NCBI RefSeq assembly: GCF_051014685.1
Contig: NW_027479514.1
Span: 1 to 64,000, forward strand
Length of the DNA: 64,000 nucleotides
Direction of reading: 5' to 3'
Source: Ptiloglossa arizonensis
Taxonomy: Eukaryota > Arthropoda > Insecta > Hymenoptera > Colletidae
Every line of letters starts with the position of its first letter. The first letter of the stretch is position 1. Made by a program: the position numbers and the translations under genes. This document shows positions 13,970 through 29,500 of the stretch, in pieces. The notes under the pieces are model-generated. The model saw only the letters and a program-made list of their open reading frames with translations, ran no database searches and was not told the origin of the DNA.

Positions 13970-16900
13970 TTATACGTTATTCTTTATACGTTCTTCGTTA
14001 CACGTTATCTGTTATACGTTGTACGTTATACGTTTTACGTTGAATGTTATACTTTATACGTAGCATGTAATGCGTCATACGTTTTAGGTTATTCGTTATA
14101 CGTTTTTCGTTACAAGTTATACGTTATACGTTATACGTTATACGTTATACGATATACGTTATACGTTATACGTTATACGTTATACGTTATACGTTATACG
14201 TTATACGTTATACGTTATAGGTTATACGTTATACGTTATACGTTATACGTTACAAGTTATACGTTATACGTCATAGGTTATACGTTGAATGTTATACTTT
14301 ATACGTAGCATGTAATGCGTCATACGTTTTACGTTATTCGTTATACGTTTTTCGTTACAAGATATACGTTATACGTTATACGTTATACGTCATAGGTTAT
14401 ACGTAATACGTTATACGTTATACGTTATACATTATGCGTTATACGTTTTACGTTATTCGTTATACGTTATACGTTATACGATATACGTTATACGTTATAC
14501 GTTATACGTTATACGTTAGACGTTATACGTTATACGTTATACGTTATACGTTATACGTTATACGTTATACGTTATACGTTATACGTTATACGTTATACGT
14601 TATACGTTATACGTTATACGTTATACGTTATACGTTATACGTTATACGTTATACGTTATACGTTATACGTTATACGTTATACGTTATACGTTATACGTTA
14701 TACGTTATACGATATACGTTATACGTTATACGTTATACGTTATACGTTATACGTTATACGTTATACGTTATACGTTATACGTTATACGTTATACGTTATA
14801 CGTTATACGTTATACGTTATACGTTATGCGTTATACGTTATGCGTTATACGTTATACGTTATACGTTATACGTTATACGTTATACGTTATACGTTATACG
14901 TTATACCTTATACGTTATACGTTATAGGTTATACGTTATACGTTATACGGTATACGTTATACGTTATACGTTATACGTTATACGTTATACGTTATACGTT
15001 ATACGTTATACGTTATACGTTATACGTTATACGTTATACGTTATACGTTATACGTTATACGTTATACGTTATACGTTATACGTTATACTTTATACGTTAT
15101 AGTTTTTACGTTATACGTTATACGTCATAGGTTATACGTAATACGTTGTACGTTATACGTTATACATTATGCGTTATACGTTTTACGTTATTCGTTATAC
15201 GTTATACGTTATACGATATACGTTATACGTTATACGTTATACGTTATACGTTAGACGTTATACGTTATACGTTATACGTTATACGTTATACGTTATACGC
15301 TATACGTTATACGTTATACGTTATACGTTATACGTTATACGTTATACGTTATACGTTATACGTTATACGTTATACGTTATACGTTATACTTTATACGTTA
15401 TACGTTATACGTTATACGTTATACGTTATACGTTATACATTATACGTTATATGTTATACGTTGTACGTTCTACGTTATACGTTATACGTTATACGTTATA
15501 CGTTATACGTTATACGTTATACGTTATACGTTATACGTTATACGTTATACGTTATACGTTATACGTTATTCGTGATACGTTATACGTGATACGTTATACG
15601 TTGTACGTTATACGTTGTACGTTATACGTTATACGTTATACGTTATACGTTATACGTTTTACGTTATACGTTATACGTTACACGTTATACGTTATACGTT
15701 ATACGTTATACGTTATACGTTATACGTTATACGTTATACGTTATACGTTATACGTTATACGTTATACGTTGTACGTTATACGTTATACGTTATACGTTAT
15801 ACGTAATACGTTATACGTTATACGTTATACGTTATACGTTATACGTTATACGTTATACGTTATACGTTATACGTTATACGCTATACGTTACATGTTATAC
15901 GTTATACATTATACGTTATACGTTATACATTATACGTTATACGTCACAGGTTATACGTTATATGTTATACGTTACGCGTTATACGTTATACGTCATACGT
16001 CATACGTTATACGTTATACGTTATACGTTATACGTTATACGTTATACGTTATACGTTATACGTTATACGTTATACGTTATACGTTATACGTTATACGTTA
16101 TACGTTATACGTTATACGTTATACGTTATACGTTATACGTAATACGTTATACGTTATACGTTATACGTTATACGTTATACGTTATACTTTATACGTTATA
16201 CGTTATACGTTATACGTTATACGTTATACGTTATACGTTATACGTTATACGTTATACGTTATACGTTATACGTTATACGTAATACGTTATACGTTATACG
16301 TTATACGTTATACGTTATACGTTATACGTTATACGTTATACTTTATACGTTATAGTTGTTACGTTATACGTTATACGTCATAGGTTATACGTAATACGTT
16401 ATACGTTATACGTTATACATTATGCGTTATACGTTTTACGTTATTCGTTATACGTTATACGTTATACGATATACGTTATACGTTATACGTTATACGTTAT
16501 ACGTTAGACGTTATACGTTATACGTTATACATTATACGTTATACGTTATACGCTATACGTTATACGTTATACGTTATACGTCATAGGTTATACGTTATAC
16601 GTTATACGTTATACGTTATACGTTATACGTTATACGATATACGTTATACGTTATACGTTATACGTTATACGTTATACGTTATACGTTATACTTTATACGT
16701 TATAGGTGTTACGTTATACGTTATATGTTATACGTTATTCGTAATACGTTATACGTGATACGTTATACGTTGTACGTTATACGTTATACGTTATACGTTA
16801 TACGTTATACGTTATACGTTATACGTTATACGTTATACGTTATACGTTATACGTTATACGTTATACGTTATACGTTATACGTTATACGTTATACTTTATA

Positions 16901-17222
16901 CGTTATAGTTGTTACGTTATACGTTATACGTCATAGGTTATACGTAATACGTTATACGTTATACGTTATACATTATGCGTTATACGTTTTACGTTATTCG
17001 TTATACGTTATACGTTATACGATATACGTTATACGTTATACGTTATACGTTATACGTTAGACGTTATACGTTATACGTTATACATTATACGTTATACGTT
17101 ATACGCTATACGTTATACGTTATACGTTATACGTCATAGGTTATACGTTATACGTTATACGTTATACGTTATACGTTATACGTTATACGTTATACGTTAT
17201 ACGTTATACGTTATAGGTCATA

Positions 17223-18200
17223 GGGTATACGTTATACGTTATACGTTATGCGTTATACGTTATACGTTATACGTTATACGATATACGTTATACGTCATAC
17301 GTTATACGCTATACGTTATACGTTATACGTTATACGTTATACGTTATACATTATACGTTATACGTTATACGTTATACGTTATACGTTATACGTTATATGT
17401 TATACGTTATACGTTAGACGTTATACGTTATACGTTATACGTTATACGTTATACGTTATACGTTATACGTTACACGTTATACGTTATACGTTATACGTTA
17501 TACGTTATACGTTATACGTTATACGTTATACGTTATACGTTATACGTTATACGTTATACGTTATACGTTATACGTTATACGTTATACGTTATACGTAATA
17601 CGTTATACGTTATACGTTATACGTTATACGTTATACGTTATACGTTATACGTTATACGTTATACGTTATACGTTATACGTTATACGTTATAGGTTTTACG
17701 TTATACGTTATACGTTATACGTTATACGTTATACGTTATAGGTCATAGGGTATACGTTATACGTTATACGTTATGCGTTATACGTTATACGTTATACGTT
17801 ATACGATATACGTTATACGTCATACGTTATACGCTATACGTTATACGTTATACGTTATACGTTATACGTTATACATTATACGTTATACGTTATACGTTAT
17901 ACGTTATACGTTATACGTTATATGTTATACGTTATACGTTAGACGTTATACGTTATACGTTATACGTTATACGTTATACGTTATACGTTATACGTTACAC
18001 GTTATACGTTATACGTTATACGTTATACGTTATACGTTATACGTTATACGTTATACGTTATACGTTATACGTTATACGTTATACGTTATACGTTATACGT
18101 TATACGTTATACGTTATACGTAATACGTTATACGTTATACGTTATACGTTATACGTTATACGTTATACGTTATACGTTATACGTTATACGTTATACGTTA
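17223..18200. repeat. 525-bp tandem duplication of cassette C region
   Basis: The run with GTATACG, TTATGCG, ATATACG, TCATACG, CTATACG, TTATACA, TTATATG, TTAGACG, TTACACG and TAATACG occurs twice, with TTATGCG units about 17,246 and 17,771, exactly 525 bp (75 units) apart. The homologous place in the +8.4-kb copy (about 25,625) has it once. The boundaries given are approximate, because pure TTATACG flanks hide the junctions. Confidence 0.8.
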
Positions 18201-18999
18201 TACGTTATACGTTATAGGTTATACGTTATACGTTATACGTTATACGTTACAAGTTATACGTTATACGTCATAGGTTATACGTTGAATGTTATACTTTATA
18301 CGTAGCATGTAATGCGTCATACGTTTTACGTTATTCGTTATACGTTTTTCGTTACAAGATATACGTTATACGTTATACGTTATACGTCATAGGTTATACG
18401 TAATACGTTATACGTTATACGTTATACATTATGCGTTATACGTTTTACGTTATTCGTTATACGTTATACGTTATACGATATACGTTATACGTTATACGTT
18501 ATACGTTATACGTTAGACGTTATACGTTATACGTTATACGTTATACGTTATACGTTATACGTTATACGTTATACGTTATACGTTATACGTTATACGTTAT
18601 ACGTTATACGTTATACGTTATACGTTATACGTTATACGTTATACGTTATACGTTATACGTTATACGTTATACGTTATACGTTATACGTTATACGTTATAC
18701 GTAATACGTTATACGTTATACGTTATACGTTATACGTTATACGTTATACGTTATACGTTATACGTTATACGTTATACGTTATACGTTATACGTTATACGT
18801 TATACGTTATACGTTATACGTTATACGTTATACGTTATACGTTATACGTTATACGTTATACGTTATACTTTATACGTTATAGTTGTTACGTTATACGTTA
18901 TAGGTCATAGGGTATACGTTATACGTTATACGTTATGCGTTATACGTTATACGTTATACGTTATACGTTATACGTTATACGTTATACGTTATACGTTAT

Positions 19000-21900
19000 A
19001 CGTTGTACGTTATACGTTTTACGTTGAATGTTATACTTTATACGTAGCATGTAATGCGTCATACGTTTTACGTTATTCGTTATACGTTTTTCGTTACAAG
19101 TTATACGTTATACGTTATACGTTATACGTTATACGATATACGTTATACGTTATACGTTATACGTTATACGTTATACGTTATACGTTATACGTTATACTTT
19201 ATACGTTATAGGTGTTACGTTATACGTTATATGTTATACGTTATTCGTAATACGTTATACGTGATACGTTATACGTTGTACGTTATACGTTATACGTTAT
19301 ACGTTATACGTTATACGTTATACGTTATACGTTATACGTTATACGTTATACGTTATACGTTATACGTTATACGTTATACGTTATACGTTATACGTTATAC
19401 TTTATACGTTATAGTTGTTACGTTATACGTTATACGTCATAGGTTATACGTAATACGTTATACGTTATACGTTATACATTATGCGTTATACGTTTTACGT
19501 TATTCGTTATACGTTATACGTTATACGATATACGTTATACGTTATACGTTATACGTTATACGTTAGACGTTATACGTTATACGTTATACATTATACGTTA
19601 TACGTTATACGCTATACGTTATACGTTATACGTTATACGTCTTAGGTTATACGTTATACGTTATACGTTATACGTTATACGTTATACGTTATACGTTATA
19701 CGTTATAGGTCATAGGGTATACGTTATACGTTATACGTTATGCGTTATACATTATACGTTATACGTTATACGATATACGTTATACGTCATATGTTATACG
19801 CTATACGTTATACGTTATACGTTATACGTTATACGTTATACGTTATACGTTATACGTTATACGTTATACGTTATACGTTATATGTTATACGTTATACGTT
19901 AGACGTTATACGTTATACGTTATACGTTATACGTTATACGTTATACGTTATACGTTACACGTTATACGTTATACGTTATACGTTATACGTTATACGTTAT
20001 ACGTTATACGTTATACGTTATACGTTATACGTTATACGTTATACGTTATACGTTATACGTTATACGTTATACGTAATACGTTATACGTTATACGTTATAC
20101 GTTATACGTTATACGTTATACGTTATACGTTATACGTTATACGTTATACGTTATACGTTATACGTTATACGTTATACGTTATACGTTATACGTTATACGT
20201 TATACGTTATACGTTATACGTTATACGTTATACGTTATACGTTATACGTTATACGTTATACGATATACGTTATACGTTATACGTTATACGCTATACATTA
20301 TACGTTATACGTTATACATTACATGTTATACGTTATACGTTATACGTTATACGTCATAGGTTATACGTTATACGTTATACGTTATACGTTATACGTTATA
20401 CGTTATACGTTATACGTTATACGTTATACGTTATAGGTCATAGGGTATACGTTATACGTTATACGTTATACGTTATACGTTATACGTTATACGTTATACG
20501 TTATACGTTATTCGTGATACGTTATACGTGATACGTTATACGTTGTACGTTATACGTTATACGTTATAGGTTATACGTTATACGTTATACGGTATACGTT
20601 ATACATTATGCGTTATACGTTATACGTTATTCGTTATACGTTATACGTTATACGATATACGTTATACGTTATACGTTATACGTTATACGTTAGACGTTAT
20701 ACGTTATACGTTATACATTATACGTTATACGTTATACGCTATACGTTATACGTTATACGTTATACGTCATAGGTTATACGTTATACGTTATACGTTATAC
20801 GTTATACGTTATACGTTATACGTTATACGTTATAGGTCATAGGGTATACGTTATACGTTATACGTTATGCGTTATACGTTATACGTTATACGTTATACGA
20901 TATACGTTATACGTCATACGTTATACGCTATACGTTATACGTTATACGTTATACGTTATACGTTATACGTTATACGTTATACGTTATACGTTATACGTTA
21001 TACGTTATATGTTATACGTTATACGTTAGACGTTATACGTTATACGTTATACGTTATACGTTATACGTTATACGTTATACGTTACACGTTATACGTTATA
21101 CGTTATACGTTATACGTTATACGTTATAGGTTATACGTTATACGTTATACGGTATACGTTATACGTTATACGTTATACGTTATACGTTATACGTTATACG
21201 TTATACGTTATACGTTATACGTTATACGTTATACGTTATACGTTATACGTTATACGTTATACGTTATACGTTATACGTTATACGTTATACGTTATACGTT
21301 ATACGTTATACGTTATACGTTATACGTTATACGTTATACGTTATACGTTATACGTTATACGTTATACTTTATACGTTATAGTTGTTACGTTATACGTTAT
21401 ACGTCATAGGTTATACGTAATACGTTATACGTTATACGTTATACATTATGCGTTATACGTTTTACGTTATTCGTTATACGTTATACGTTATACGATATAC
21501 GTTATACGTTATACGTTATACGTTATACGTTAGACGTTATACGTTATACGTTATACGTTATACGTTATACGTTATACGCTATACGTTATACGTTATACGT
21601 TATACGTTATACGTTATACGTTATACGTTATACGTTATACGTTATACGTTATACGTTATACGTTATACGTTATACGTTATACGTTATACGTTATACGTTA
21701 TACGTTATACGTTATACGTTATACGTTATACGTTATACGTTATACGTTATACGTTATACGTTATACGTTATACGTTATACGTTATACGTTATACGTTATA
21801 CGTTATACGTTATACGTTATACGTTATACGTTATACGTTATACGTTATACGTTATACGTTATACGTTATACGTTATACGTTATACGTTATACGTTATACG

Positions 21901-24900
21901 TTATACGTTATACGTTATACGTTATACGTTATACGTTATACGTTATACGTTATACGTTATACGTTATACGTTATTCGTGATACGTTATACGTGATACGTT
22001 ATACGTTGTACGTTATACGTTGTACGTTATACGTTATACGTTATACGTTATACGTTATACGTTATACGTTATACGTTTTACGTTATACGTTATACGTTAT
22101 ACGTTATACGTTGTACGTTATACGTTATAAGTTGTACGTTATACGATATACGTTATACGTTATTCGTGATACGTTATACGTGATACGTTATACGTTGTAC
22201 GTTATACGTTGTACGTTATACGTTATACGTTATACGTTATACGTTATACGTTATACGTTATACGTTATTCGTTTTACGTTATACGTTATACGTTATACGT
22301 TATACGTTGTACGTTATACGTTATAAGTTGTACGTTATACGATATACGTTATACGTTATTCTTTATACGTTCTTCGTTACACGTTATCTGTTATACGTTG
22401 TACGTTATACGTTTTACGTTGAATGTTATACTTTATACGTAGCATGTAATGCGTCATACGTTTTAGGTTATTCGTTATACGTTTTTCGTTACAAGTTATA
22501 CGTTATACGTTATACGTTATACGTTATACGATATACGTTATACGTTATACGTTATACGTTATACGTTATACGTTATACGTTATACGTTATACGTTATAGG
22601 TTATACGTTATACGTTATACGTTATACGTTACAAGTTATACGTTATACGTCATAGGTTATACGTTGAATGTTATACTTTATACGTAGCATGTAATGCGTC
22701 ATACGTTTTACGTTATTCGTTATACGTTTTTCGTTACAAGATATACGTTATACGTTATACGTTATACGTCATAGGTTATACGTAATACGTTATACGTTAT
22801 ACGTTATACATTATGCGTTATACGTTTTACGTTATTCGTTATACGTTATACGTTATACGATATACGTTATACGTTATACGTTATACGTTATACGTTAGAC
22901 GTTATACGTTATACGTTATACGTTATACGTTATACGTTATACGTTATACGTTATACGTTATACGTTATACGTTATACGTTATACGTTATACGTTATACGT
23001 TATACGTTATACGTTATACGTTATACGTTATACGTTATACGTTATACGTTATACGTTATACGTTATACGTTATACGTTATACGTTATACGATATACGTTA
23101 TACGTTATACGTTATACGTTATACGTTATACGTTATACGTTATACGTTATACGTTATACGTTATACGTTATACGTTATACGTTATACGTTATACGTTATA
23201 CGTTATGCGTTATACGTTATGCGTTATACGTTATACGTTATACGTTATACGTTATACGTTATACGTTATACGTTATACGTTATACCTTATACGTTATACG
23301 TTATAGGTTATACGTTATACGTTATACGGTATACGTTATACGTTATACGTTATACGTTATACGTTATACGTTATACGTTATACGTTATACGTTATACGTT
23401 ATACGTTATACGTTATACGTTATACGTTATACGTTATACGTTATACGTTATACGTTATACGTTATACTTTATACGTTATAGTTTTTACGTTATACGTTAT
23501 ACGTCATAGGTTATACGTAATACGTTGTACGTTATACGTTATACATTATGCGTTATACGTTTTACGTTATTCGTTATACGTTATACGTTATACGATATAC
23601 GTTATACGTTATACGTTATACGTTAGACGTTATACGTTATACGTTATACGTTATACGTTATACGTTATACGCTATACGTTATACGTTATACGTTATACGT
23701 TATACGTTATACGTTATACGTTATACGTTATACGTTATACGTTATACGTTATACGTTATACTTTATACGTTATACGTTATACGTTATACGTTATACGTTA
23801 TACGTTATACATTATACGTTATATGTTATACGTTGTACGTTCTACGTTATACGTTATACGTTATACGTTATACGTTATACGTTATACGTTATACGTTATA
23901 CGTTATACGTTATACGTTATACGTTATACGTTATACGTTATTCGTGATACGTTATACGTGATACGTTATACGTTGTACGTTATACGTTGTACGTTATACG
24001 TTATACGTTATACGTTATACGTTATACGTTTTACGTTATACGTTATACGTTACACGTTATACGTTATACGTTATACGTTATACGTTATACGTTATACGTT
24101 ATACGTTATACGTTATACGTTATACGTTATACGTTATACGTTGTACGTTATACGTTATACGTTATACGTTATACGTAATACGTTATACGTTATACGTTAT
24201 ACGTTATACGTTATACGTTATACGTTATACGTTATACGTTATACGTTATACGCTATACGTTACATGTTATACGTTATACATTATACGTTATACGTTATAC
24301 ATTATACGTTATACGTCACAGGTTATACGTTATATGTTATACGTTACGCGTTATACGTTATACGTCATACGTCATACGTTATACGTTATACGTTATACGT
24401 TATACGTTATACGTTATACGTTATACGTTATACGTTATACGTTATACGTTATACGTTATACGTTATACGTTATACGTTATACGTTATACGTTATACGTTA
24501 TACGTTATACGTAATACGTTATACGTTATACGTTATACGTTATACGTTATACGTTATACGTTATACTTTATACGTTATACGTTATACGTTATACGTTATA
24601 CGTTATACGTTATACGTTATACGTTATACGTTATACGTTATACGTTATACGTTATACGTAATACGTTATACGTTATACGTTATACGTTATACGTTATACG
24701 TTATACGTTATACGTTATACTTTATACGTTATAGTTGTTACGTTATACGTTATACGTCATAGGTTATACGTAATACGTTATACGTTATACGTTATACATT
24801 ATGCGTTATACGTTTTACGTTATTCGTTATACGTTATACGTTATACGATATACGTTATACGTTATACGTTATACGTTATACGTTAGACGTTATACGTTAT

Positions 24901-26550
24901 ACGTTATACATTATACGTTATACGTTATACGCTATACGTTATACGTTATACGTTATACGTCATAGGTTATACGTTATACGTTATACGTTATACGTTATAC
25001 GTTATACGTTATACGATATACGTTATACGTTATACGTTATACGTTATACGTTATACGTTATACGTTATACTTTATACGTTATAGGTGTTACGTTATACGT
25101 TATATGTTATACGTTATTCGTAATACGTTATACGTGATACGTTATACGTTGTACGTTATACGTTATACGTTATACGTTATACGTTATACGTTATACGTTA
25201 TACGTTATACGTTATACGTTATACGTTATACGTTATAAGTTATACGTTATACGTTATACGTTATACGTTATACTTTATACGTTATAGTTGTTACGTTATA
25301 CGTTATACGTCATAGGTTATACGTAATACGTTATACGTTATACGTTATACATTATGCGTTATACGTTTTACGTTATTCGTTATACGTTATACGTTATACG
25401 ATATACGTTATACGTTATACGTTATACGTTATACGTTAGACGTTATACGTTATACGTTATACATTATACGTTATACGTTATACGCTATACGTTATACGTT
25501 ATACGTTATACGTCATAGGTTATACGTTATACGTTATACGTTATACGTTATACGTTATACGTTATACGTTATACGTTATACGTTATACGTTATAGGTCAT
25601 AGGGTATACGTTATACGTTATACGTTATGCGTTATACGTTATACGTTATACGTTATACGATATACGTTATACGTCATACGTTATACGCCATACGTTATAC
25701 GTTATACGTTATACGTTATACGTTATACATTATACGTTATACGTTATACGTTATACGTTATACGTTATACGTTATATGTTATACGTTATACGTTAGACGT
25801 TATACGTTATACGTTATACGTTATACGTTATACGTTATACGTTATACGTTACACGTTATACGTTATACGTTATACGTTATACGTTATACGTTATACGTTA
25901 TACGTTATACGTTATACGTTATACGTTATACGTTATACGTTATACGTTATACGTTATACGTTATACGTTATACGTAATACGTTATACGTTATACGTTATA
26001 CGTTATACGTTATACGTTATACGTTATACGTTATACGTTATACGTTATACGTTATACGTTATACGTTATAGGTTATACGTTATACGTTATACGTTATACG
26101 TTACAAGTTATACGTTATACGTCATAGGTTATACGTTGAATGTTATACTTTATACGTAGCATGTAATGCGTCATACGTTTTACGTTATTCGTTATACGTT
26201 TTTCGTTACAAGATATACGTTATACGTTATACGTTATACGTCATAGGTTATACGTAATACGTTATACGTTATACGTTATACATTATGCGTTATACGTTTT
26301 ACGTTATTCGTTATACGTTATACGTTATACGATATACGTTATACGTTATACGTTATACGTTATACGTTAGACGTTATACGTTATACGTTATACGTTATAC
26401 GTTATACGTTATACGTTATACGTTATACGTTATACGTTATACGTTATACGTTATACGTTATACGTTATACGTTATACGTTATACGTTATACGTTATACGT
26501 TATACGTTATACGTTATACGTTATACGTTATACGTTATACGTTATACGTT
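19000..26550. repeat. Second copy of the ~8.4-kb higher-order block
   Basis: From a TTGTACG unit at about 19,001 the order of variants repeats 10,601 onward at +8,400. Matching landmarks are cassette A 10,617 and 19,017, TCTTAGG 11,240 and 19,640, cassette C 12,440 and 20,830, cassette B 13,021 and 21,414, the 189-bp doublet 13,592 and 21,971, and cassette A 14,033 and 22,412. The offset falls in steps of whole heptamers to 8,372. One step is explained by the pure run after CTATACG being 55 units here (21,586-21,970) against 57 in the first copy. Differences are mostly unit-number changes. Confidence 0.83.
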
Positions 26551-29500
26551 ATACGTTATACGATATACGTTATACGTTATACGTTATACGTTATACGTTA
26601 TACGTTATACGTTATACGTTATACGTTATACGTTATACGTTATACGTTATACGTTATACGTTATACGTTATACGTTATGCGTTATGCGTTATGCGTTATA
26701 CGTTATACGTTATACGTTATACGTTATACGTTATACGTTATACGTTTTACGTTATACGTTATACCTTATACGTTATACGTTATAGGTTATACGTTATACG
26801 TTATACGGTATACGTTATACGTTATACGTTATACGTTATACGTTATACGTTATACGTTATACGTTATACGTTATACGTTATACGTTATACGTTATACGTT
26901 ATACGTTATACGTTATACGTTATACGTTATACGTTATACGTTATACGTTATACTTTATACGTTATAGTTTTTACGTTATACGTTATACGTCATAGGTTAT
27001 ACGTAATACGTTGTACGTTATACGTTATACATTATGCGTTATACGTTTTACGTTATTCGTTATACGTTATACGTTATACGATATACGTTATACGTTATAC
27101 GTTATACGTTATACGTTAGACGTTATACGTTATACGTTATACGTTATACGTTATACGTTATACGCTATACGTTATACGTTATACGTTATACGTTATACGT
27201 TATACGTTATACGTTATACGTTATACGTTATACGTTATACGTTATACGTTATACTTTATACGTTATACGTTATACGTTATACGTTATACGTTATACGTTA
27301 TACATTATACGTTATATGTTATACGTTGTACGTTCTACGTTATACGTTATACGTTATACGTTATACGTTATACGTTATACGTTATACGTTATACGTTATA
27401 CGTTATACGTTATACGTTATACGTTATACGTTATACGTTATACGTTATACGTTATACGTTATACGTTATACTTTATACGTTATACGATATACGTTATACG
27501 TTATACGTTATACGTTATACGTTAGACGTTATACGTTATACGTTATACGTTATACGTTATACGTTATACGTTATACGTTATACGTTATACGTTATACGTT
27601 ATAGGTTATACGTTATACGTTATACGTTATACGTTACAAGTTATACGTTATACGTCATAGGTTATACGTTGAATGTTATACTTTATACGTAGCATGTAAT
27701 GCGTCATACGTTTTACGTTATTCGTTATACGTTTTTCGTTACAAGATATACGTTATACGTTATACGTTATACGTCATAGGTTATACGTAATACGTTATAC
27801 GTTATACGTTATACATTATGCGTTATACGTTTTACGTTATTCGTTGTACGTTATACGTTATACGATATACGTTATACGTTATACGTTATACGTTATACGT
27901 TAGACGTTATACGTTATACGTTATACGTTATACGTTATACGTTATACGTTATACGTTATACGTTATACGTTATACGTTATACGTTATACGTTATACGTTA
28001 TACGTTATACGTTATACGTTATACGTTATACGTTATACGTTATACGTTATACGTTATACGATATACGTTATACGTTATACGTTATACGTTATACGTTATA
28101 CGTTATACGTTATACGTTATACGTTATACGTTATACGTTATACGTTATACGTTATACGTTATACGTTATACGTTATGCGTTATACGTTATGCGTTATACG
28201 TTATACGTTATACGTTATACGTTATACGTTATACGTTATACGTTATACGTTATACGTTATACCTTATACGTTATACGTTACGCGTTATACGTTATACGTC
28301 ATACGTCATACGTTATACGTTATACGTTATACGTTATACGTTATACGTTATACGTTATACGTTATACGTTATACGTTATACGTTATACGTTATACGTTAT
28401 ACGTTATACGTTATACGTTATACGTTATACGTTATACGTTATACGTTATACGTAATACGTTATACGTTATACGTTATACGTTATACGTTATACGTTATAC
28501 TTTATACGTTATACGTTATACGTTATACGTTATACGTTATACGTTATACGTTATACGTTATACGTTATACGTTATACGTTATACGTTATACGTAATACGT
28601 TATACGTTATACGTTATACGTTATACGTTATACGTTATACGTTATACGTTATACTTTATACGTTATAGTTGTTACGTTATACGTTATACGTCATAGGTTA
28701 TACGTAATACGTTATACGTTATACGTTATACATTATGCGTTATACGTTTTACGTTATTCGTTATACGTTATACGTTATACGATATACGTTATACGTTATA
28801 CGTTATACGTTATACGTTAGACGTTATACGTTATACGTTATACATTATACGTTATACGTTATACGCTATACGTTATACGTTATACGTTATACGTCATAGG
28901 TTATACGTTATACGTTATACGTTATACGTTATACGTTATACGTTATACGATATACGTTATACGTTATACGTTATACGTTATACGTTATACGTTATACGTT
29001 ATACTTTATACGTTATAGGTGTTACGTTATACGTTATATGTTATACGTTATTCGTAATACGTTATACGTGATACGTTATACGTTGTACGTTATACGTTAT
29101 ACGTTATACGTTATACGTTATACGTTATACGTTATACGTTATACGTTATACGTTATACGTTATACGTTATACGTTATACGTTATACGTTATACGTTATAC
29201 GTTATACTTTATACGTTATAGTTGTTACGTTATACGTTATACGTCATAGGTTATACGTAATACGTTATACGTTATACGTTATACATTATGCGTTATACGT
29301 TTTACGTTATTCGTTATACGTTATACGTTATACGATATACGTTATACGTTATACGTTATACGTTATACGTTAGACGTTATACGTTATACGTTATACATTA
29401 TACGTTATACGTTATACGCTATACGTTATACGTTATACGTTATACGTCATAGGTTATACGTTATACGTTATACGTTATACGTTATACGTTATACGTTATA

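Larger units (their letters stand above)
13021..18999. repeat. Array segment, part of an ~8.4-kb duplicated block
   Basis: A full cassette B at 13,021-13,145 is followed by the longest pure run noted, 13,193-13,591, which is 57 uninterrupted TTATACG units. Next come a 189-bp tandem duplication (from 13,592), cassette A at 14,033 (with TTTTAGG) and at 14,278, a cassette with TTATGCG pairs near 14,825, the first TTGTACG plus TTCTACG cassette near 15,450, and a TTACATG, TCACAGG, TTATATG cluster near 15,890-15,970. A 525-bp tandem duplication lies at about 17.2-18.2 kb. Markers up to ~18,700 reappear at +8,372 to +8,400, allowing for the extra 525 bp. Confidence 0.82.
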
